From NCBI GenBank assembly GCA_026162565.1, contig JAOEIQ010000011.1:35153-99152 (forward strand): a stretch of DNA of 64,000 bases. Direction: 5' to 3'. Below the pieces are notes generated by a model that was not told where the DNA came from, searched no databases, and was given only the letters and a program-made list of their open reading frames with translations. The DNA comes from Flavobacteriaceae bacterium NBU2973 (GTDB lineage Bacteria > Bacteroidota > Bacteroidia > Flavobacteriales > Flavobacteriaceae). Both the position numbers and the translations under genes were made by a program. Of the stretch, positions 27,809 through 38,058 are shown one piece after another (positions within the stretch are counted from its first letter, which is position 1; every line of letters starts with the position of its first letter).

Positions 27809-27841
27809 TTAATAAATAGTAATAATAAATAAATAATAATT

Positions 27842-28459
27842 ATGTCTGGGTTAATTGGAAAAAAAATCGGTATGACCAGCATTTTTGATGAAAATGGAAA
27901 GAATATTCCATGTACAGTAATCGAAGCTGGACCATGTATCGTTACCCAAGTCAGAACCGAAGAAGTTGATGGCTATAAAGCACTTCAACTAGGTTTCGAT
28001 GACGCGACAGATAAAAGTGCTACAAAAGCTGATTTAGGTCACGCTAAAAAAGCTGGTACTTCTGTAAAGCGAAAAGTCGTTGAATTTCAAGGTTTTGAGG
28101 AGGAGTACAAATTAGGTGATGCTATCACTGTAGAGCATTTTGAAGAAGGAGAGTTTGTTGACATTACCGGAACTTCAAAAGGAAAAGGATTTCAAGGTGT
28201 TGTTAAAAGACACGGTTTTGGTGGTGTAGGTCAGGCTACTCACGGTCAACACAACCGTTTAAGAGCGCCAGGATCTATTGGAGCTGCTTCATATCCTGCA
28301 AGAGTATTCAAAGGAATGAAAATGGCAGGAAGAATGGGTGGTGATAGAGTTAAAGTTGAAAATTTAAGAGTTTTAAAAGTGGTTCCTGAAAGGAATTTAC
28401 TTGTTGTAAAAGGAGCTGTTCCCGGTCACAAAAACGCTTATGTAACAATTGAGAAGTAA
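27842..28459 (+). CDS. rplC: 50S ribosomal protein L3
   Basis: 205 residues. Start [17 protein letters not shown] and the long loop region [16 protein letters not shown]...[15 protein letters not shown] mark L3, an early assembly protein near the peptidyl transferase centre. Its stop codon overlaps the rplD start by one base (TAATG). It is the first gene after the hairpin-bearing spacer. Confidence 0.97.
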   Translation: MSGLIGKKIGMTSIFDENGKNIPCTVIEAGPCIVTQVRTEEVDGYKALQLGFDDATDKSATKADLGHAKKAGTSVKRKVVEFQGFEEEYKLGDAITVEHFEEGEFVDITGTSKGKGFQGVVKRHGFGGVGQATHGQHNRLRAPGSIGAASYPARVFKGMKMAGRMGGDRVKVENLRVLKVVPERNLLVVKGAVPGHKNAYVTIEK

Positions 28460-29088
28460 TGAAAGTAGCAGTTTTAGATATAAACGGAAAAGACACAGGT
28501 AGAAAGGTAGACCTTTCTAACGAAGTGTTTGCTATTGAGCCTAATAATCATGCAGTATATTTAGATGTTAAACAGTATTTAGCTAATCAGAGGCAAGGTA
28601 CCCATAAATCTAAAGAACGTGCTGAAATAGCAGGTAGTACACGTAAGATCAAAAAGCAAAAAGGTACAGGTACAGCTAGAGCTGGAAGTATTAAGTCTGG
28701 AGTATTTAAAGGAGGAGGTCGTATGTTTGGACCAAGACCTAGAAATTACAGTTTCAAGCTTAATAAAAACTTAAAGCGTTTAGCGCGTAAATCTGCCTTA
28801 AGTATGAAAGCTAATGAAAAATCTATTGTTGTGTTAGAAGATTTAAATTTCGACACTGCAAAGACTAAAAATTTCACTACAGTTTTAAAAGCTTTAGGTC
28901 TAGAAAACAAAAAATCGCTCTTTGTGTTGGGTGCGTCGAATAATAATGTATATTTGTCGTCACGTAATTTAAAAGACTCTGAAGTTGTAACTAATTCAGA
29001 ATTAAACACTTACAAGATTTTAAATGCTAATCAAGTAGTGTTAATGGAGAGCTCTTTAGAAGGAATTGAATCGAATTTAAGTAAATAA
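28459..29088 (+). CDS. rplD: 50S ribosomal protein L4
   Basis: 209 residues. Recognised from [19 protein letters not shown] and [16 protein letters not shown], which form the extended loop lining the exit tunnel. In E. coli, L4 also represses the S10 operon; whether it does so here is unknown. It begins with the stop of rplC (TAATG) and ends 8 bp before rplW. Confidence 0.96.
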   Translation: MKVAVLDINGKDTGRKVDLSNEVFAIEPNNHAVYLDVKQYLANQRQGTHKSKERAEIAGSTRKIKKQKGTGTARAGSIKSGVFKGGGRMFGPRPRNYSFKLNKNLKRLARKSALSMKANEKSIVVLEDLNFDTAKTKNFTTVLKALGLENKKSLFVLGASNNNVYLSSRNLKDSEVVTNSELNTYKILNANQVVLMESSLEGIESNLSK

Positions 29089-29096
29089 GAAAGACA

Positions 29097-29387
29097 ATGA
29101 GTATCTTAATTAAACCTATAATCACCGAAAAAGCTAATGCAGGTAGTGAATCAAATAACTGCTACACGTTTCAGGTGAATACAAAGGCGAACAAGGTAGA
29201 AATTAAAAAAGCAGTAGAAGCTGCTTACGGTGTTTCTGTTGAAAAAGTTCGTACTATAAATGTCCGTCCAGATAGAAGAACGCGTTATACAAAAACCGGA
29301 ATTCAGCATGGAAAAACAAATGCAGTTAAAAAAGCATTTGTTCAAGTGGCGGAAGGAGATATAATTGATATATATAGTAATATATAA
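29097..29387 (+). CDS. rplW: 50S ribosomal protein L23
   Basis: 96 residues. LIKPIITEKANAGSE at the start and the AYGVSVEKVRTINVRP strand identify L23. It lies at the tunnel exit and binds trigger factor and SRP. Located between rplD and rplB as usual. Confidence 0.96.
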   Translation: MSILIKPIITEKANAGSESNNCYTFQVNTKANKVEIKKAVEAAYGVSVEKVRTINVRPDRRTRYTKTGIQHGKTNAVKKAFVQVAEGDIIDIYSNI

Positions 29388-29397
29388 TTAGACAACA

Positions 29398-30222
29398 ATG
29401 TCAGTAAGAAAATTAAAACCAATCACGCCAGGTCAGCGTTTTAGAGTAGTTAATGGATTTGACGCCATTACTACTGATAAGCCGGAGAAAAGTTTATTAG
29501 CTCCGTTAAAAAGATCTGGTGGTAGAAACAGTCAAGGAAAAATGACTATGCGCTATATTGGTGGTGGTCATAAAAGAAAGTATCGTGTAATAGATTTTAA
29601 AAGGGATAAGAAAGAAATTTCTGCTACTGTTGATTCTATTCAATACGATCCAAACAGAACAGCTTTTATTGCTCTTCTTAAATATGAGGATGGTGAGAAA
29701 AGATATATCATCGCTCAAAACGGTTTACAAGTTGGTCAAGCTGTAGTGTCAGGTGATAATGCTAGTCCAGAAATTGGTAATGCAATGCCTTTATCTCAAA
29801 TTCCTTTAGGTACTATTATTTCTTGTTTAGAATTACATCCAGGGCAAGGAGCTGCTTTAGCTCGTAGTGCTGGTGCTTTTGCACAGTTAATGGCTAGAGA
29901 TGGTAAATTTGCTACAGTTAAATTGCCTTCAGGAGAAACAAGAATGATATTAGTTACATGTATGGCAACTATTGGAGCAGTTTCAAATTCAGATCACCAA
30001 TTATTAGTATCTGGAAAAGCTGGTAGAACAAGATGGTTAGGAAGAAGACCTCGTACTAGACCAGTAGTAATGAACCCAGTAGATCATCCAATGGGTGGTG
30101 GTGAAGGTAAATCTTCAGGAGGTCATCCACGTTCTAGAAACGGAATTCCTGCTAAAGGATTTAGAACCCGTTCTAAAACAAAAGCTAGTAATAAATATAT
30201 TGTAGAACGTAGAAAGAAATAA
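29398..30222 (+). CDS. rplB: 50S ribosomal protein L2
   Basis: 274 residues. Recognised from the N-terminal [28 protein letters not shown], and the C-terminal [18 protein letters not shown] with the conserved functional histidine. L2 is needed for subunit joining and peptidyl transferase activity. Confidence 0.97.
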   Translation: MSVRKLKPITPGQRFRVVNGFDAITTDKPEKSLLAPLKRSGGRNSQGKMTMRYIGGGHKRKYRVIDFKRDKKEISATVDSIQYDPNRTAFIALLKYEDGEKRYIIAQNGLQVGQAVVSGDNASPEIGNAMPLSQIPLGTIISCLELHPGQGAALARSAGAFAQLMARDGKFATVKLPSGETRMILVTCMATIGAVSNSDHQLLVSGKAGRTRWLGRRPRTRPVVMNPVDHPMGGGEGKSSGGHPRSRNGIPAKGFRTRSKTKASNKYIVERRKK

Positions 30223-30225
30223 GAC

Positions 30226-30504
30226 ATGTCAAGATCATTAAAAAAAGGACCTTACGTTCATTATAAATTAGAAAGAAAAGTGGCTGCTAATGTGGAAGCT
30301 AACAAAAAAACGGTAATCAAAACTTGGTCAAGAGCTAGTATGATTACACCAGATTTTGTTGGGCAAACAATTGCAGTGCATAATGGTCGCCAGTTTGTAC
30401 CTGTTTATGTAACAGAGAATATGGTAGGTCATAAATTAGGAGAATTTTCACCAACAAGATCGTTTAGAGGTCATGCAGGTGCCAAAAACAAAGGAAAAAA
30501 GTAA
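30226..30504 (+). CDS. rpsS: 30S ribosomal protein S19
   Basis: 92 residues. [38 protein letters not shown] and [15 protein letters not shown] are classic S19 segments. It pairs with S13 in the 30S head near the A-site tRNA. 3 bp after rplB. Confidence 0.97.
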   Translation: MSRSLKKGPYVHYKLERKVAANVEANKKTVIKTWSRASMITPDFVGQTIAVHNGRQFVPVYVTENMVGHKLGEFSPTRSFRGHAGAKNKGKK

Positions 30505-30510
30505 TAAGCT

Positions 30511-30918
30511 ATGGGAAGTCGTAAAAAACAAATGGCAGACGCTATTAAAGAAGGTAAAAAGCAAGTTGCTTTTGCTAAACTTAATAACTGTCCTACGTCA
30601 CCAAGAAAAATGCGTTTAGTAGCCGATTTAGTAAGAGGTGAACGCGTAGAAAATGCGCTTAATATTTTGAAATTCAGCAAAAAAGAAGCATCTAACCGTT
30701 TAGAGACATTATTATTGTCTGCAATTGCTAACTGGCAATCTAAAAATGAAGATGCTAATATTGAAGACGCTGAATTATTTGTTCAAGAGATTAGAGTTGA
30801 TGGCGGATCTATGTTAAAGAGATTGCGTCCAGCACCTCAAGGTCGTGCTCACAGAATAAGAAAACGTTCTAATCACGTAACAATCGTTGTTGGAGCTAAC
30901 AATAATACACAAAGTTAA
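30511..30918 (+). CDS. rplV: 50S ribosomal protein L22
   Basis: 135 residues, slightly longer than the E. coli protein because of a short N-terminal extension ([18 protein letters not shown]). The core includes [20 protein letters not shown] and the tunnel beta-hairpin [21 protein letters not shown]. Variants in that hairpin are linked to macrolide resistance in other species; no deletion is apparent. Confidence 0.96.
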   Translation: MGSRKKQMADAIKEGKKQVAFAKLNNCPTSPRKMRLVADLVRGERVENALNILKFSKKEASNRLETLLLSAIANWQSKNEDANIEDAELFVQEIRVDGGSMLKRLRPAPQGRAHRIRKRSNHVTIVVGANNNTQS

Positions 30919-30926
30919 GATATAGT

Positions 30927-31631
30927 ATGGGACAAAAAACAAATCCAATCGGAAATCGCCTAGGTATTATCAGAGGATGGGAATCTAACTGGTATGGTGG
31001 TAATGACTATGGAGATAAACTTGCTGAAGACGATAAAATCAGAAAGTACATCCATGCACGTTTATCAAAAGCTAGTGTATCTAGAGTAATTATTGAGCGT
31101 ACTCTAAAGCTTGTGACCGTTACTATCACAACGGCTCGTCCAGGTATCATTATCGGTAAAGGAGGTCAAGAGGTAGACAAGTTAAAAGAAGAGCTTAAAA
31201 AAATTACTGGTAAAGAAGTTCAAATTAACATCTTTGAAATTAAAAGACCTGAATTGGATGCATATTTAGTTGCAGCTAGTGTTGCGCGTCAAATAGAAAG
31301 TAGAATTTCTTACAAACGTGCAATCAAAATGGCTATTGCTGCAGCAATGCGTATGAATGCTGAAGGTATTAAGGTTCAAATTAGTGGTCGTTTAAATGGT
31401 GCTGAAATGGCACGTAGCGAGCACTTCAAAGAAGGACGTATTCCATTATCAACTTTTAGAGCTGATATAGATTATGCTTTAGTAGAGGCACATACAACCT
31501 ATGGAAGATTAGGTATCAAAGTATGGATCATGAAAGGTGAAGTATATGGTAAGAGAGAATTGTCGCCTTTAGTTGGTTTGAGTAAGAAACAAGGAAAAGG
31601 AGGACGTGATAATAAGCGTCGTAGAAAGTAA
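30927..31631 (+). CDS. rpsC: 30S ribosomal protein S3
   Basis: 234 residues. It begins [20 protein letters not shown], has a KH domain with [16 protein letters not shown], and ends with a basic Gly/Lys/Arg tail. S3 lies at the mRNA entry channel and contributes to mRNA unwinding. Confidence 0.97.
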   Translation: MGQKTNPIGNRLGIIRGWESNWYGGNDYGDKLAEDDKIRKYIHARLSKASVSRVIIERTLKLVTVTITTARPGIIIGKGGQEVDKLKEELKKITGKEVQINIFEIKRPELDAYLVAASVARQIESRISYKRAIKMAIAAAMRMNAEGIKVQISGRLNGAEMARSEHFKEGRIPLSTFRADIDYALVEAHTTYGRLGIKVWIMKGEVYGKRELSPLVGLSKKQGKGGRDNKRRRK

Positions 31632-31649
31632 TCATTTAAATTAAGAAAA

Positions 31650-32069
31650 ATGTTACAACCTAAAAGAACAAAGTTTCGTAAAGTCCAAAAAGGACGTATG
31701 AAAGGAAATTCCGAAAGAGGGCATCAGTTGTCTAACGGAATGTTCGGAATAAAATCTTTAGATTCAAATTTTTTGACATCTCGTCAAATTGAAGCTGCTC
31801 GTATTGCTGCTACGCGTTACATGAAAAGGGAAGGACAGCTATGGATTAAAATATTTCCAGACAAACCTATTACCAAAAAACCTCTTGAGGTACGTATGGG
31901 TAAAGGTAAAGGTGCTGTGGAATATTGGGCTGCAGTTGTAAAGCCTGGAAGAATGCTTTTTGAAGTAGGAGGTGTACCTTTAGATGTTGCTAAAGAAGCA
32001 TTACGTCTTGCTGCTCAAAAACTTCCAGTTAAAACTAAATTTGTAATCGCTAGAGATTTTGAAGCTTAA
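31650..32069 (+). CDS. rplP: 50S ribosomal protein L16
   Basis: 139 residues. [19 protein letters not shown] and [25 protein letters not shown] (quoted by its first part [17 protein letters not shown]) identify L16. It helps position A-site tRNA and is a late assembly protein. Confidence 0.97.
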   Translation: MLQPKRTKFRKVQKGRMKGNSERGHQLSNGMFGIKSLDSNFLTSRQIEAARIAATRYMKREGQLWIKIFPDKPITKKPLEVRMGKGKGAVEYWAAVVKPGRMLFEVGGVPLDVAKEALRLAAQKLPVKTKFVIARDFEA

Positions 32070-32080
32070 TTATTGAAATT

Positions 32081-32272
32081 ATGAAACAAGCAGAAATTAA
32101 AGAATTATCTACGGCTGATTTACAAGCAAAGCTTAATGAAATGAAAAAGAGTTATACAGACCTTCAAATGGCTCATGCTGTAACTCCTCTTGAGAATCCT
32201 ATTCAATTACGTTCTGTAAGAAGAACTGTAGCAAGAATAGCGACAGAATTAACTAAAAGAGAAATACAATAA
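32081..32272 (+). CDS. rpmC: 50S ribosomal protein L29
   Basis: 63 residues, two-helix protein. MKQAEIKELSTADLQAKL at the start and LENPIQLRSVRRTVARI in the second helix are typical of L29, which sits at the tunnel exit next to L23. Confidence 0.95.
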   Translation: MKQAEIKELSTADLQAKLNEMKKSYTDLQMAHAVTPLENPIQLRSVRRTVARIATELTKREIQ

Positions 32273-32290
32273 GTGTATTCTGGCTGAAAG

Positions 32291-32548
32291 ATGGAAAAAA
32301 GAAACTTAAGAAAAGAACGTATAGGAGTTGTTACTAGTAACAAAATGCAGAAATCAATTGTGGTATCTGAAGTTAAAAAAGTAAAGCATCCTATGTATGG
32401 AAAATTCGTATTAAAGACGAAAAAGTACGTAGCACACGACGAGCAAAACGACTGCAACGAAGGCGATACTGTAAAGATCATGGAAACAAGACCTATGAGT
32501 AAGTCTAAATGTTGGAGATTAGTAGAAATAATTGAAAGAGCGAAGTAA
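32291..32548 (+). CDS. rpsQ: 30S ribosomal protein S17
   Basis: 85 residues. [19 protein letters not shown] and [23 protein letters not shown] (here by its ends YVAHDEQND and [11 protein letters not shown]) show the OB-fold S17. It is an early 16S rRNA binder. Confidence 0.96.
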   Translation: MEKRNLRKERIGVVTSNKMQKSIVVSEVKKVKHPMYGKFVLKTKKYVAHDEQNDCNEGDTVKIMETRPMSKSKCWRLVEIIERAK

Positions 32549-32550
32549 TT

Positions 32551-32919
32551 ATGGTACAACAAGAATCAAGATTAAAAGTAGCTGATAACACTGGAGCAAA
32601 AGAAGTTTTAACAATTCGTGTTCTAGGTGGTACAAAAAGAAGATACGCTTCTGTAGGTGACAAAATTGTTGTTACTGTTAAAGATGCAACTCCTAATGGT
32701 AACATTAAAAAAGGAGCTGTTTCTACTGCAGTTGTTGTGCGTACTGTAAAAGAAGTAAGAAGACCAGATGGATCTTATATTAGATTCGATGATAACGCTT
32801 GTGTACTTTTAAATCCTACGGGAGAAATGAGAGGTACTCGTGTATTTGGTCCTGTTGCTAGAGAGCTTCGTGACAAACAATTCATGAAAATTGTATCATT
32901 AGCACCAGAGGTGCTTTAA
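32551..32919 (+). CDS. rplN: 50S ribosomal protein L14
   Basis: 122 residues, the invariant length. [18 protein letters not shown] at the start and [19 protein letters not shown] at the end are typical. L14 forms an intersubunit bridge and binds the silencing factor RsfS. 2 bp after rpsQ. Confidence 0.97.
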   Translation: MVQQESRLKVADNTGAKEVLTIRVLGGTKRRYASVGDKIVVTVKDATPNGNIKKGAVSTAVVVRTVKEVRRPDGSYIRFDDNACVLLNPTGEMRGTRVFGPVARELRDKQFMKIVSLAPEVL

Positions 32920-32936
32920 TACAAACTATTTTAAAG

Positions 32937-33248
32937 ATGAAAAAGTTTAAAATAAAATCAGGAGATACAGTAAGAGTTATTGCTGGAGACCATTTAGGTT
33001 CAGAAGGTAAAGTTCTTAAAGTATTAAAAGATAAGAATAAAGCGATCGTAGAAGGTGTAAATATGATTAAAAAACATACCAAGCCTAGCGCGCAAAATCC
33101 ACAAGGTGGAATCGTTGAGAAAGAAGCTGCTATTCATGTTTCTAATTTATCGTTGTTAACTAAAGATGGTCAAGCAACAAGAGTTGGATTCAGAATGGAA
33201 GGTGATAAGAAAGTGAGATTTGCAAAAAAATCTAATGAAGTAATTTAG
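32937..33248 (+). CDS. rplX: 50S ribosomal protein L24
   Basis: 103 residues. A KOW motif ([20 protein letters not shown]) near residues 7-27 and [18 protein letters not shown] mark L24, an assembly initiator for 23S rRNA. Confidence 0.96.
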   Translation: MKKFKIKSGDTVRVIAGDHLGSEGKVLKVLKDKNKAIVEGVNMIKKHTKPSAQNPQGGIVEKEAAIHVSNLSLLTKDGQATRVGFRMEGDKKVRFAKKSNEVI

Positions 33249-33250
33249 TT

Positions 33251-33802
33251 ATGTCTTATATCCCAAGATTAAAACAAGAGTATAAAGACAAAGTTATGTC
33301 TGCTCTTACAGAAGAATTCGGTTACAAAAATGTAATGCAAGTGCCAAAACTGCAAAAGATAGTTATATCTAAAGGTGTGGGAGCTGCAGTAGCTGATAAA
33401 AAATTAGTAGACCATGCTGTTGAGGAATTAACAATGATTTCTGGACAAAAAGCTGTAGCTACTATTTCTAAAAAGGATATTGCAACATTTAAATTACGTA
33501 AAGGTATGCCAATTGGTGCGAGAGTAACTTTACGTGGTGAGAGAATGTATGAGTTTTTAGATCGTTTAGTGACATCTGCTTTACCACGTGTAAGAGATTT
33601 CGGTGGTATCAAGGCTAATGGTTTTGATGGTAGAGGTAATTACAATTTAGGAATTACAGAACAAATTATCTTCCCAGAAATTAATATCGATAAGGTAAAT
33701 AAAATCTCTGGTATGGATATCACTTTTGTAACTTCTGCTCCAACAGATGCAGAAGCAAAATCATTATTAACAGAACTAGGATTACCTTTTAAAAAGAATT
33801 AA
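33251..33802 (+). CDS. rplE: 50S ribosomal protein L5
   Basis: 183 residues. [40 protein letters not shown] and the C-terminal [19 protein letters not shown] are typical. L5 binds 5S rRNA and contacts P-site tRNA. 2 bp gaps on both sides. Confidence 0.97.
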   Translation: MSYIPRLKQEYKDKVMSALTEEFGYKNVMQVPKLQKIVISKGVGAAVADKKLVDHAVEELTMISGQKAVATISKKDIATFKLRKGMPIGARVTLRGERMYEFLDRLVTSALPRVRDFGGIKANGFDGRGNYNLGITEQIIFPEINIDKVNKISGMDITFVTSAPTDAEAKSLLTELGLPFKKN

Positions 33803-33804
33803 TT

Positions 33805-34074
33805 ATGGCAAAAGAATCAATGAAAGCTCGCGAAGTAAAGAGAGCTAAAATGGTAGCAAAATATGCTGAAAAACGAAAAGCTTTAAAAGAAGCTGGAGAT
33901 TATGAAGCATTGCAAAAATTGCCTAGAAATGCATCGCCAATTCGTATGCACAACAGATGTAAATTAACAGGAAGACCAAAAGGTTACGTTCGTAATTTCG
34001 GTATCTCTCGTGTTATGTTACGCGAAATGGCTAACAAAGGATTAATTCCGGGTGTTAAAAAAGCAAGTTGGTAA
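33805..34074 (+). CDS. rpsN: 30S ribosomal protein S14, zinc-free long form
   Basis: 89 residues. [20 protein letters not shown] begins the long (type A) S14 form. The CxxC...CxxC zinc ribbon of short S14 is absent; one Cys remains in [12 protein letters not shown]. It is thus the zinc-independent version. It is followed by an unusually long 98-bp spacer before rpsH. Confidence 0.96.
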   Translation: MAKESMKAREVKRAKMVAKYAEKRKALKEAGDYEALQKLPRNASPIRMHNRCKLTGRPKGYVRNFGISRVMLREMANKGLIPGVKKASW

Positions 34075-34078
34075 CTAG

Positions 34079-34162
34079 AAGCGAATTAGCTTCTGTACAA
34101 TTATCAATAAACATTGTATAATCAGGATATAGGTTCAGAAAGTCTGAAAACCGTTTCCAAAA
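34079..34162 (+). other. Structured spacer between rpsN and rpsH
   Basis: This 98-bp spacer has three successive inverted repeats: AGAAGC-GAATTA-GCTTCT from 34079, an ACAAT/ATTGT pair around 34098-34118, and GGTTCAGA-AAG-TCTGAAAACC around 34133-34153 with a two-base bulge. No T run follows, so it does not look like a simple terminator. In E. coli S8 controls this operon by binding message close by (near rplE); a similar role is possible but unproven. Confidence 0.45.
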
Positions 34163-34172
34163 ATTAAAAAAT

Positions 34173-34571
34173 ATGTACACAGATCCAATAGCGGATTACC
34201 TTACAAGAATTAGAAACGCTGTGAGAGCAAATCACAGAGTGGTTGAGATACCAGCATCTAATTTAAAGAAAGAAATCACTAAAATTTTATTCGATCAAGG
34301 ATATATTTTAAGTTACAAATTCGATGATTCTTCAGTACAAGGAACAATTAAAATTGCTCTTAAATATACTGCAGATACTAAAGAGTCTGTAATTAAAAAG
34401 ATCCAAAGAGTAAGTAAACCAGGTTTACGTAAATACGCAAGTTCAAGTGAACTACCAAGAGTTCTTAATGGTCTAGGTATTGCAATCGTTTCAACTTCTC
34501 ACGGAGTAATGACTGCAAAAAGAGCCCAAAAAGAGAATGTTGGAGGCGAAGTTTTATGTTACGTATACTAA
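34173..34571 (+). CDS. rpsH: 30S ribosomal protein S8
   Basis: 132 residues. YTDPIADYLTRIRNAVRANH at the start and GIAIVSTSHGVMTAKRA...GGEVLCYVY at the end identify S8, a primary 16S rRNA binder and the known autogenous regulator of the spc operon in E. coli. The long structured spacer directly upstream could be its leader. Confidence 0.97.
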   Translation: MYTDPIADYLTRIRNAVRANHRVVEIPASNLKKEITKILFDQGYILSYKFDDSSVQGTIKIALKYTADTKESVIKKIQRVSKPGLRKYASSSELPRVLNGLGIAIVSTSHGVMTAKRAQKENVGGEVLCYVY

Positions 34572-34586
34572 AAAAAGGGAATAGAA

Positions 34587-35129
34587 ATGTCAAGAATAGG
34601 TAAAAATCCCGTAACAATTCCAGAAGGAGTTTCAATAGAAGTAAACGATAACGTTGTTACTGTAAAAGGAAAATTAGGAGAACTAACTCAAAATTTTGAT
34701 ACAGTTGCAATTAAAGTTGAAGATGGTAATGTTTTAGTTGAACGTTCTGCTGAAGGTAAAGAACATAGAGCAAAACATGGACTTTACAGAGCTTTAATCT
34801 CTAATATGATTGAAGGAGTTTCACAAGGATGGACTAAACAGTTAGAACTAGTTGGTGTAGGATACAGAGCAAGTAATCAAGGACAAAAGCTTGATTTAGC
34901 TCTTGGTTTCTCTCACAATATAATCATGGATATAGCTCCTGAAGTAAAGATTGAAACAATATCTGAAAAAGGTAAAAATCCAATTGTAAAATTAACCTCT
35001 CACGATAAACAACTAGTAGGTCAAGTAGCCGCTAAAATTCGTGGTTTCCGTAAGCCAGAGCCTTACAAAGGAAAAGGAGTTAAGTTTGTTGGAGAAGAGT
35101 TAAGAAGAAAAGCAGGTAAATCAGCATAA
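34587..35129 (+). CDS. rplF: 50S ribosomal protein L6
   Basis: 180 residues. MSRIGKNPVTIPEGVSIEV, LVGVGYRASNQGQKLDLALG and the C-terminal IRGFRKPEPYKGKGVKFVGE mark L6, located near the sarcin-ricin loop. The start is preceded by AAAAAAAGGGAAT, one of few purine-rich stretches with G residues in the cluster. Confidence 0.97.
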   Translation: MSRIGKNPVTIPEGVSIEVNDNVVTVKGKLGELTQNFDTVAIKVEDGNVLVERSAEGKEHRAKHGLYRALISNMIEGVSQGWTKQLELVGVGYRASNQGQKLDLALGFSHNIIMDIAPEVKIETISEKGKNPIVKLTSHDKQLVGQVAAKIRGFRKPEPYKGKGVKFVGEELRRKAGKSA

Positions 35130-35139
35130 TATATAAGCT

Positions 35140-35496
35140 ATGGCATTATCAAAATCTGATAGAAGACAAAGAATAAAAAACAGAATTCGTAAGGTAGTTT
35201 CTGGCACAGAATCTAGACCTAGATTAGCTGTTTTTAGAAGTAATAAAGAAATTTATGCTCAAGTAATAGACGATTTAACTGGTAAAACTATCAGTGCTGC
35301 GTCATCTAGAGATAAAGACATTAGTTCTGCAAAAGGCAATAAAACAGAAAAAGCTGCATTAGTAGGAAAAACTGTTGCTGAAAGAGCTATGAAAGCTGGA
35401 ATAGAAAGTATTGCCTTTGATAGAGGTGGATACTTATATCATGGTAGAGTAAAATCATTAGCAGAAGCTGCTAGAGAAGCAGGACTTAAATTCTAA
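35140..35496 (+). CDS. rplR: 50S ribosomal protein L18
   Basis: 118 residues. [20 protein letters not shown] and [20 protein letters not shown] are typical. L18 brings 5S rRNA into the large subunit together with L5. Confidence 0.97.
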   Translation: MALSKSDRRQRIKNRIRKVVSGTESRPRLAVFRSNKEIYAQVIDDLTGKTISAASSRDKDISSAKGNKTEKAALVGKTVAERAMKAGIESIAFDRGGYLYHGRVKSLAEAAREAGLKF

Positions 35497-35503
35497 AGAA
35501 ATT

Positions 35504-36028
35504 ATGTATCAAAAGTACAAAAGTGCAGAATTAGTAAAACCAAGTGGATTAGATCTTAAAGATCGTTTAGTTGGTGTACAAAGAGTAACTAAAGTAACTA
35601 AAGGTGGACGTGCATTCGGCTTCTCAGCAATTGTTGTTGTAGGTGACGAAGCTGGTGTTGTTGGACACGGATTAGGAAAATCAAAAGATGTATCAAGCGC
35701 AATTGCTAAAGCAGTTGAAGATGCTAAAAAAAACCTAGTACGTATACCACTTGTAAAAGGAACTTTACCTCACGAACAAAAAGGTAAATATGGTGGAGCA
35801 AGAGTAAATATTATTCCTGCTGCTCCTGGTACAGGAGTAATTGCTGGAGGTGCTGTAAGAACAGTATTAGAAGCAGTTGGTGTTCACGATGTATTATCTA
35901 AATCTCAAGGTTCATCTAACCCTCATAATGTAGTTAAAGCAACATTCGATGCGTTACTACAATTAAGAGATGCTAGAAAAATTGCTAGAGATAGAGGTGT
36001 TTCTCTTGAAAAAGTATTTAACGGATAA
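35504..36028 (+). CDS. rpsE: 30S ribosomal protein S5
   Basis: 174 residues. A short N-terminal extension precedes the double-stranded RNA-binding fold ([20 protein letters not shown]) and the conserved [19 protein letters not shown] loop. S5 lines the mRNA entry channel and affects fidelity. Confidence 0.97.
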   Translation: MYQKYKSAELVKPSGLDLKDRLVGVQRVTKVTKGGRAFGFSAIVVVGDEAGVVGHGLGKSKDVSSAIAKAVEDAKKNLVRIPLVKGTLPHEQKGKYGGARVNIIPAAPGTGVIAGGAVRTVLEAVGVHDVLSKSQGSSNPHNVVKATFDALLQLRDARKIARDRGVSLEKVFNG

Positions 36029-36038
36029 TATTAATACG

Positions 36039-36221
36039 ATGGCAAAGATAAAAGTAACGAAAGTAAGAAGTGCAATCAATCGTACTAAGAGACAAAAGCT
36101 TACACTAGAAGCTCTTGGTCTTAAAAAGATTGGTCAAATCGTAGAACATGAAGCTACTCCTAATATCATAGGAATGGTTAATAAAGTAAAACATTTAGTT
36201 TCTGTTGAAGAAACAAAATAA
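36039..36221 (+). CDS. rpmD: 50S ribosomal protein L30
   Basis: 60 residues from the ATG at 36039. The frame is open 23 codons further upstream, overlapping rpsE, but the family begins MAKIKVTKVRSAI, so the internal ATG is the right start. LEALGLKKIGQIVEHEATP is the hallmark segment. Confidence 0.95.
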   Translation: MAKIKVTKVRSAINRTKRQKLTLEALGLKKIGQIVEHEATPNIIGMVNKVKHLVSVEETK

Positions 36222-36235
36222 TACGACTGAAAAAA

Positions 36236-36688
36236 ATGGATTTAAGTAATTTAAAACCTGCAGAAGGTTCAGTAAAAAATCAAGGTAAAAGAGTAGGTCG
36301 CGGACAAGGATCTGGAAAAGGTGGTACAGCTACTAGAGGTCACAAAGGTGCTAAATCACGTTCAGGTTATTCTAAAAAATTAGGATTTGAAGGAGGGCAA
36401 ATGCCTCTTCAAAGACGTGTGCCTAAATTTGGTTTTACTAATATCAATCGTAAAGAATATCAAGGTATTAACTTGGATACTTTACAACAATTAATTGATG
36501 ACAAGAAAATAAAAGATACATTAGATTTCGATACAATGGTTTCTTTGCGTTTAGCTGGTAAAAATGAACTAGTTAAAATTTTAGGAAGAGGCGAATTAAA
36601 ATCAAAACTAACAGTATCTGCTCATAAGTTTACTGCTACTGCTAAAGCTGCTATTGAAGCTGCTGGTGGAGAAGCTGTAACATTATAA
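36236..36688 (+). CDS. rplO: 50S ribosomal protein L15
   Basis: 150 residues. LSNLKPAEGSVKNQGKRVGR, the Gly-rich GSGKGGTATRGHKGAKSRSG stretch and GGQMPLQRRVPKFGF identify L15, a late large-subunit assembly protein. 11 bp before secY. Confidence 0.97.
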   Translation: MDLSNLKPAEGSVKNQGKRVGRGQGSGKGGTATRGHKGAKSRSGYSKKLGFEGGQMPLQRRVPKFGFTNINRKEYQGINLDTLQQLIDDKKIKDTLDFDTMVSLRLAGKNELVKILGRGELKSKLTVSAHKFTATAKAAIEAAGGEAVTL

Positions 36689-36699
36689 GACCTATCAAC

Positions 36700-38046
36700 A
36701 TGAAATTTTTAGACACATTAAATAATGTTTGGAAAATAGAAGAGTTAAGAAACCGAATCATCTTAACGCTTGGGTTATTACTAGTTTACCGTTTTGGTGC
36801 TCAAGTAGTATTACCAGGTATTGATGCCTCTCAATTAGGAGGATTATCAGATACAACGGGTGAAGGTATTTTAGGTCTTTTAAATGCATTTACTGGAGGA
36901 GCCTTTGCTAACGCTTCAGTGTTTGCACTAGGTATTATGCCATACATTTCTGCTTCTATTGTAGTACAATTAATGGGAATTGCTATTCCTTATTTACAAA
37001 AACTACAAAAAGAAGGAGCTAGTGGACAAAAGAAAATAACACAAATTACACGTTGGTTAACTATTGCTATCTGTTTGGTGCAAGCACCAGGATATTTAGC
37101 TGCTTTACCAACTTTAGGCGTGCCAACATCTGCGTTTATATTAGGGCAATCATTTACATTTTATTTCTCATCAGTAATCATTCTAGTAACAGGTTGTATT
37201 TTTGCAATGTGGTTAGGTGAAAAAATTACTGATAAGGGTATTGGTAATGGTATCTCTTTATTAATTATGGTTGGTATTATTGCAACGTTACCACAATCAT
37301 TCATCCAAGAATATGTGTCTCGTGTAACAGAATCAAATGGTGGTTTAATTATGATTTTAATTGAACTAGTAATTTGGTTATTAGTTATCCTTGCATGTGT
37401 TATGTTAGTCATGGCAGTGCGTAAAATTGCTGTACAATATGCTAGACGAACACAGTCTGGAGGTTATGAGAAAAATGTATTTGGATCTAGACAATATATT
37501 CCTTTAAAGCTCAATGCTTCAGGAGTAATGCCAATTATCTTTGCACAAGCTATTATGTTTGTTCCTAGTTTAGTTGGTCAGTCAATGTCTGAAGATTCAA
37601 CTATTGGTCAGTGGTTACAAGCTCAATTTTCTGATATTTTTGGGTTATGGTATAACATCGTGTTTGGATTATTAATTATAGTCTTTACATATTTCTATAC
37701 TGCAATTACTGTACCTACTAATAAAATGGCAGACGATTTAAAAAGAAGTGGTGGTTTTATTCCAGGTATTAGACCAGGAAGTGAAACTGCTGAATATTTA
37801 GATAAAATAATGTCTCAAATTACTTTACCAGGTTCAATATTTTTAGCATTACTTGCGGTGTTCCCTGCAATTATTGTTAAGTTAATGAACGTGCAAGCAG
37901 GTTGGTCATTATTCTTTGGAGGTACATCATTGCTAATTATGGTAGGAGTTGCCATAGATACTATGCAACAAGTAAATTCTTATTTGTTGAATAAGCACTA
38001 TGATGGACTAATGAAAACTGGTAAAAACAGAAAAGCAGTAGCTTAA
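36700..38046 (+). CDS. secY: Protein translocase channel subunit SecY
   Basis: 448 residues with ten predicted membrane helices. Diagnostic segments are FALGIMPYISASIVVQLM (plug and TM2 region), GIGNGISLLIMVGI, and the cytoplasmic loop KRSGGFIPGIRPGSETAEYL. SecY with SecE and SecG forms the inner membrane channel for secreted and membrane proteins. It keeps its usual place after rplO; adk and map, which follow in many Gram-positive genomes, are absent. Confidence 0.97.
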   Translation: MKFLDTLNNVWKIEELRNRIILTLGLLLVYRFGAQVVLPGIDASQLGGLSDTTGEGILGLLNAFTGGAFANASVFALGIMPYISASIVVQLMGIAIPYLQKLQKEGASGQKKITQITRWLTIAICLVQAPGYLAALPTLGVPTSAFILGQSFTFYFSSVIILVTGCIFAMWLGEKITDKGIGNGISLLIMVGIIATLPQSFIQEYVSRVTESNGGLIMILIELVIWLLVILACVMLVMAVRKIAVQYARRTQSGGYEKNVFGSRQYIPLKLNASGVMPIIFAQAIMFVPSLVGQSMSEDSTIGQWLQAQFSDIFGLWYNIVFGLLIIVFTYFYTAITVPTNKMADDLKRSGGFIPGIRPGSETAEYLDKIMSQITLPGSIFLALLAVFPAIIVKLMNVQAGWSLFFGGTSLLIMVGVAIDTMQQVNSYLLNKHYDGLMKTGKNRKAVA

Positions 38047-38058
38047 AAATTAGTTATA

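Noticed and set aside
35970..36038. Longer L30 start overlapping rpsE.
   Set aside because: L30 starts with MAKIKV; the upstream in-frame codons are rpsE sequence read in another frame.
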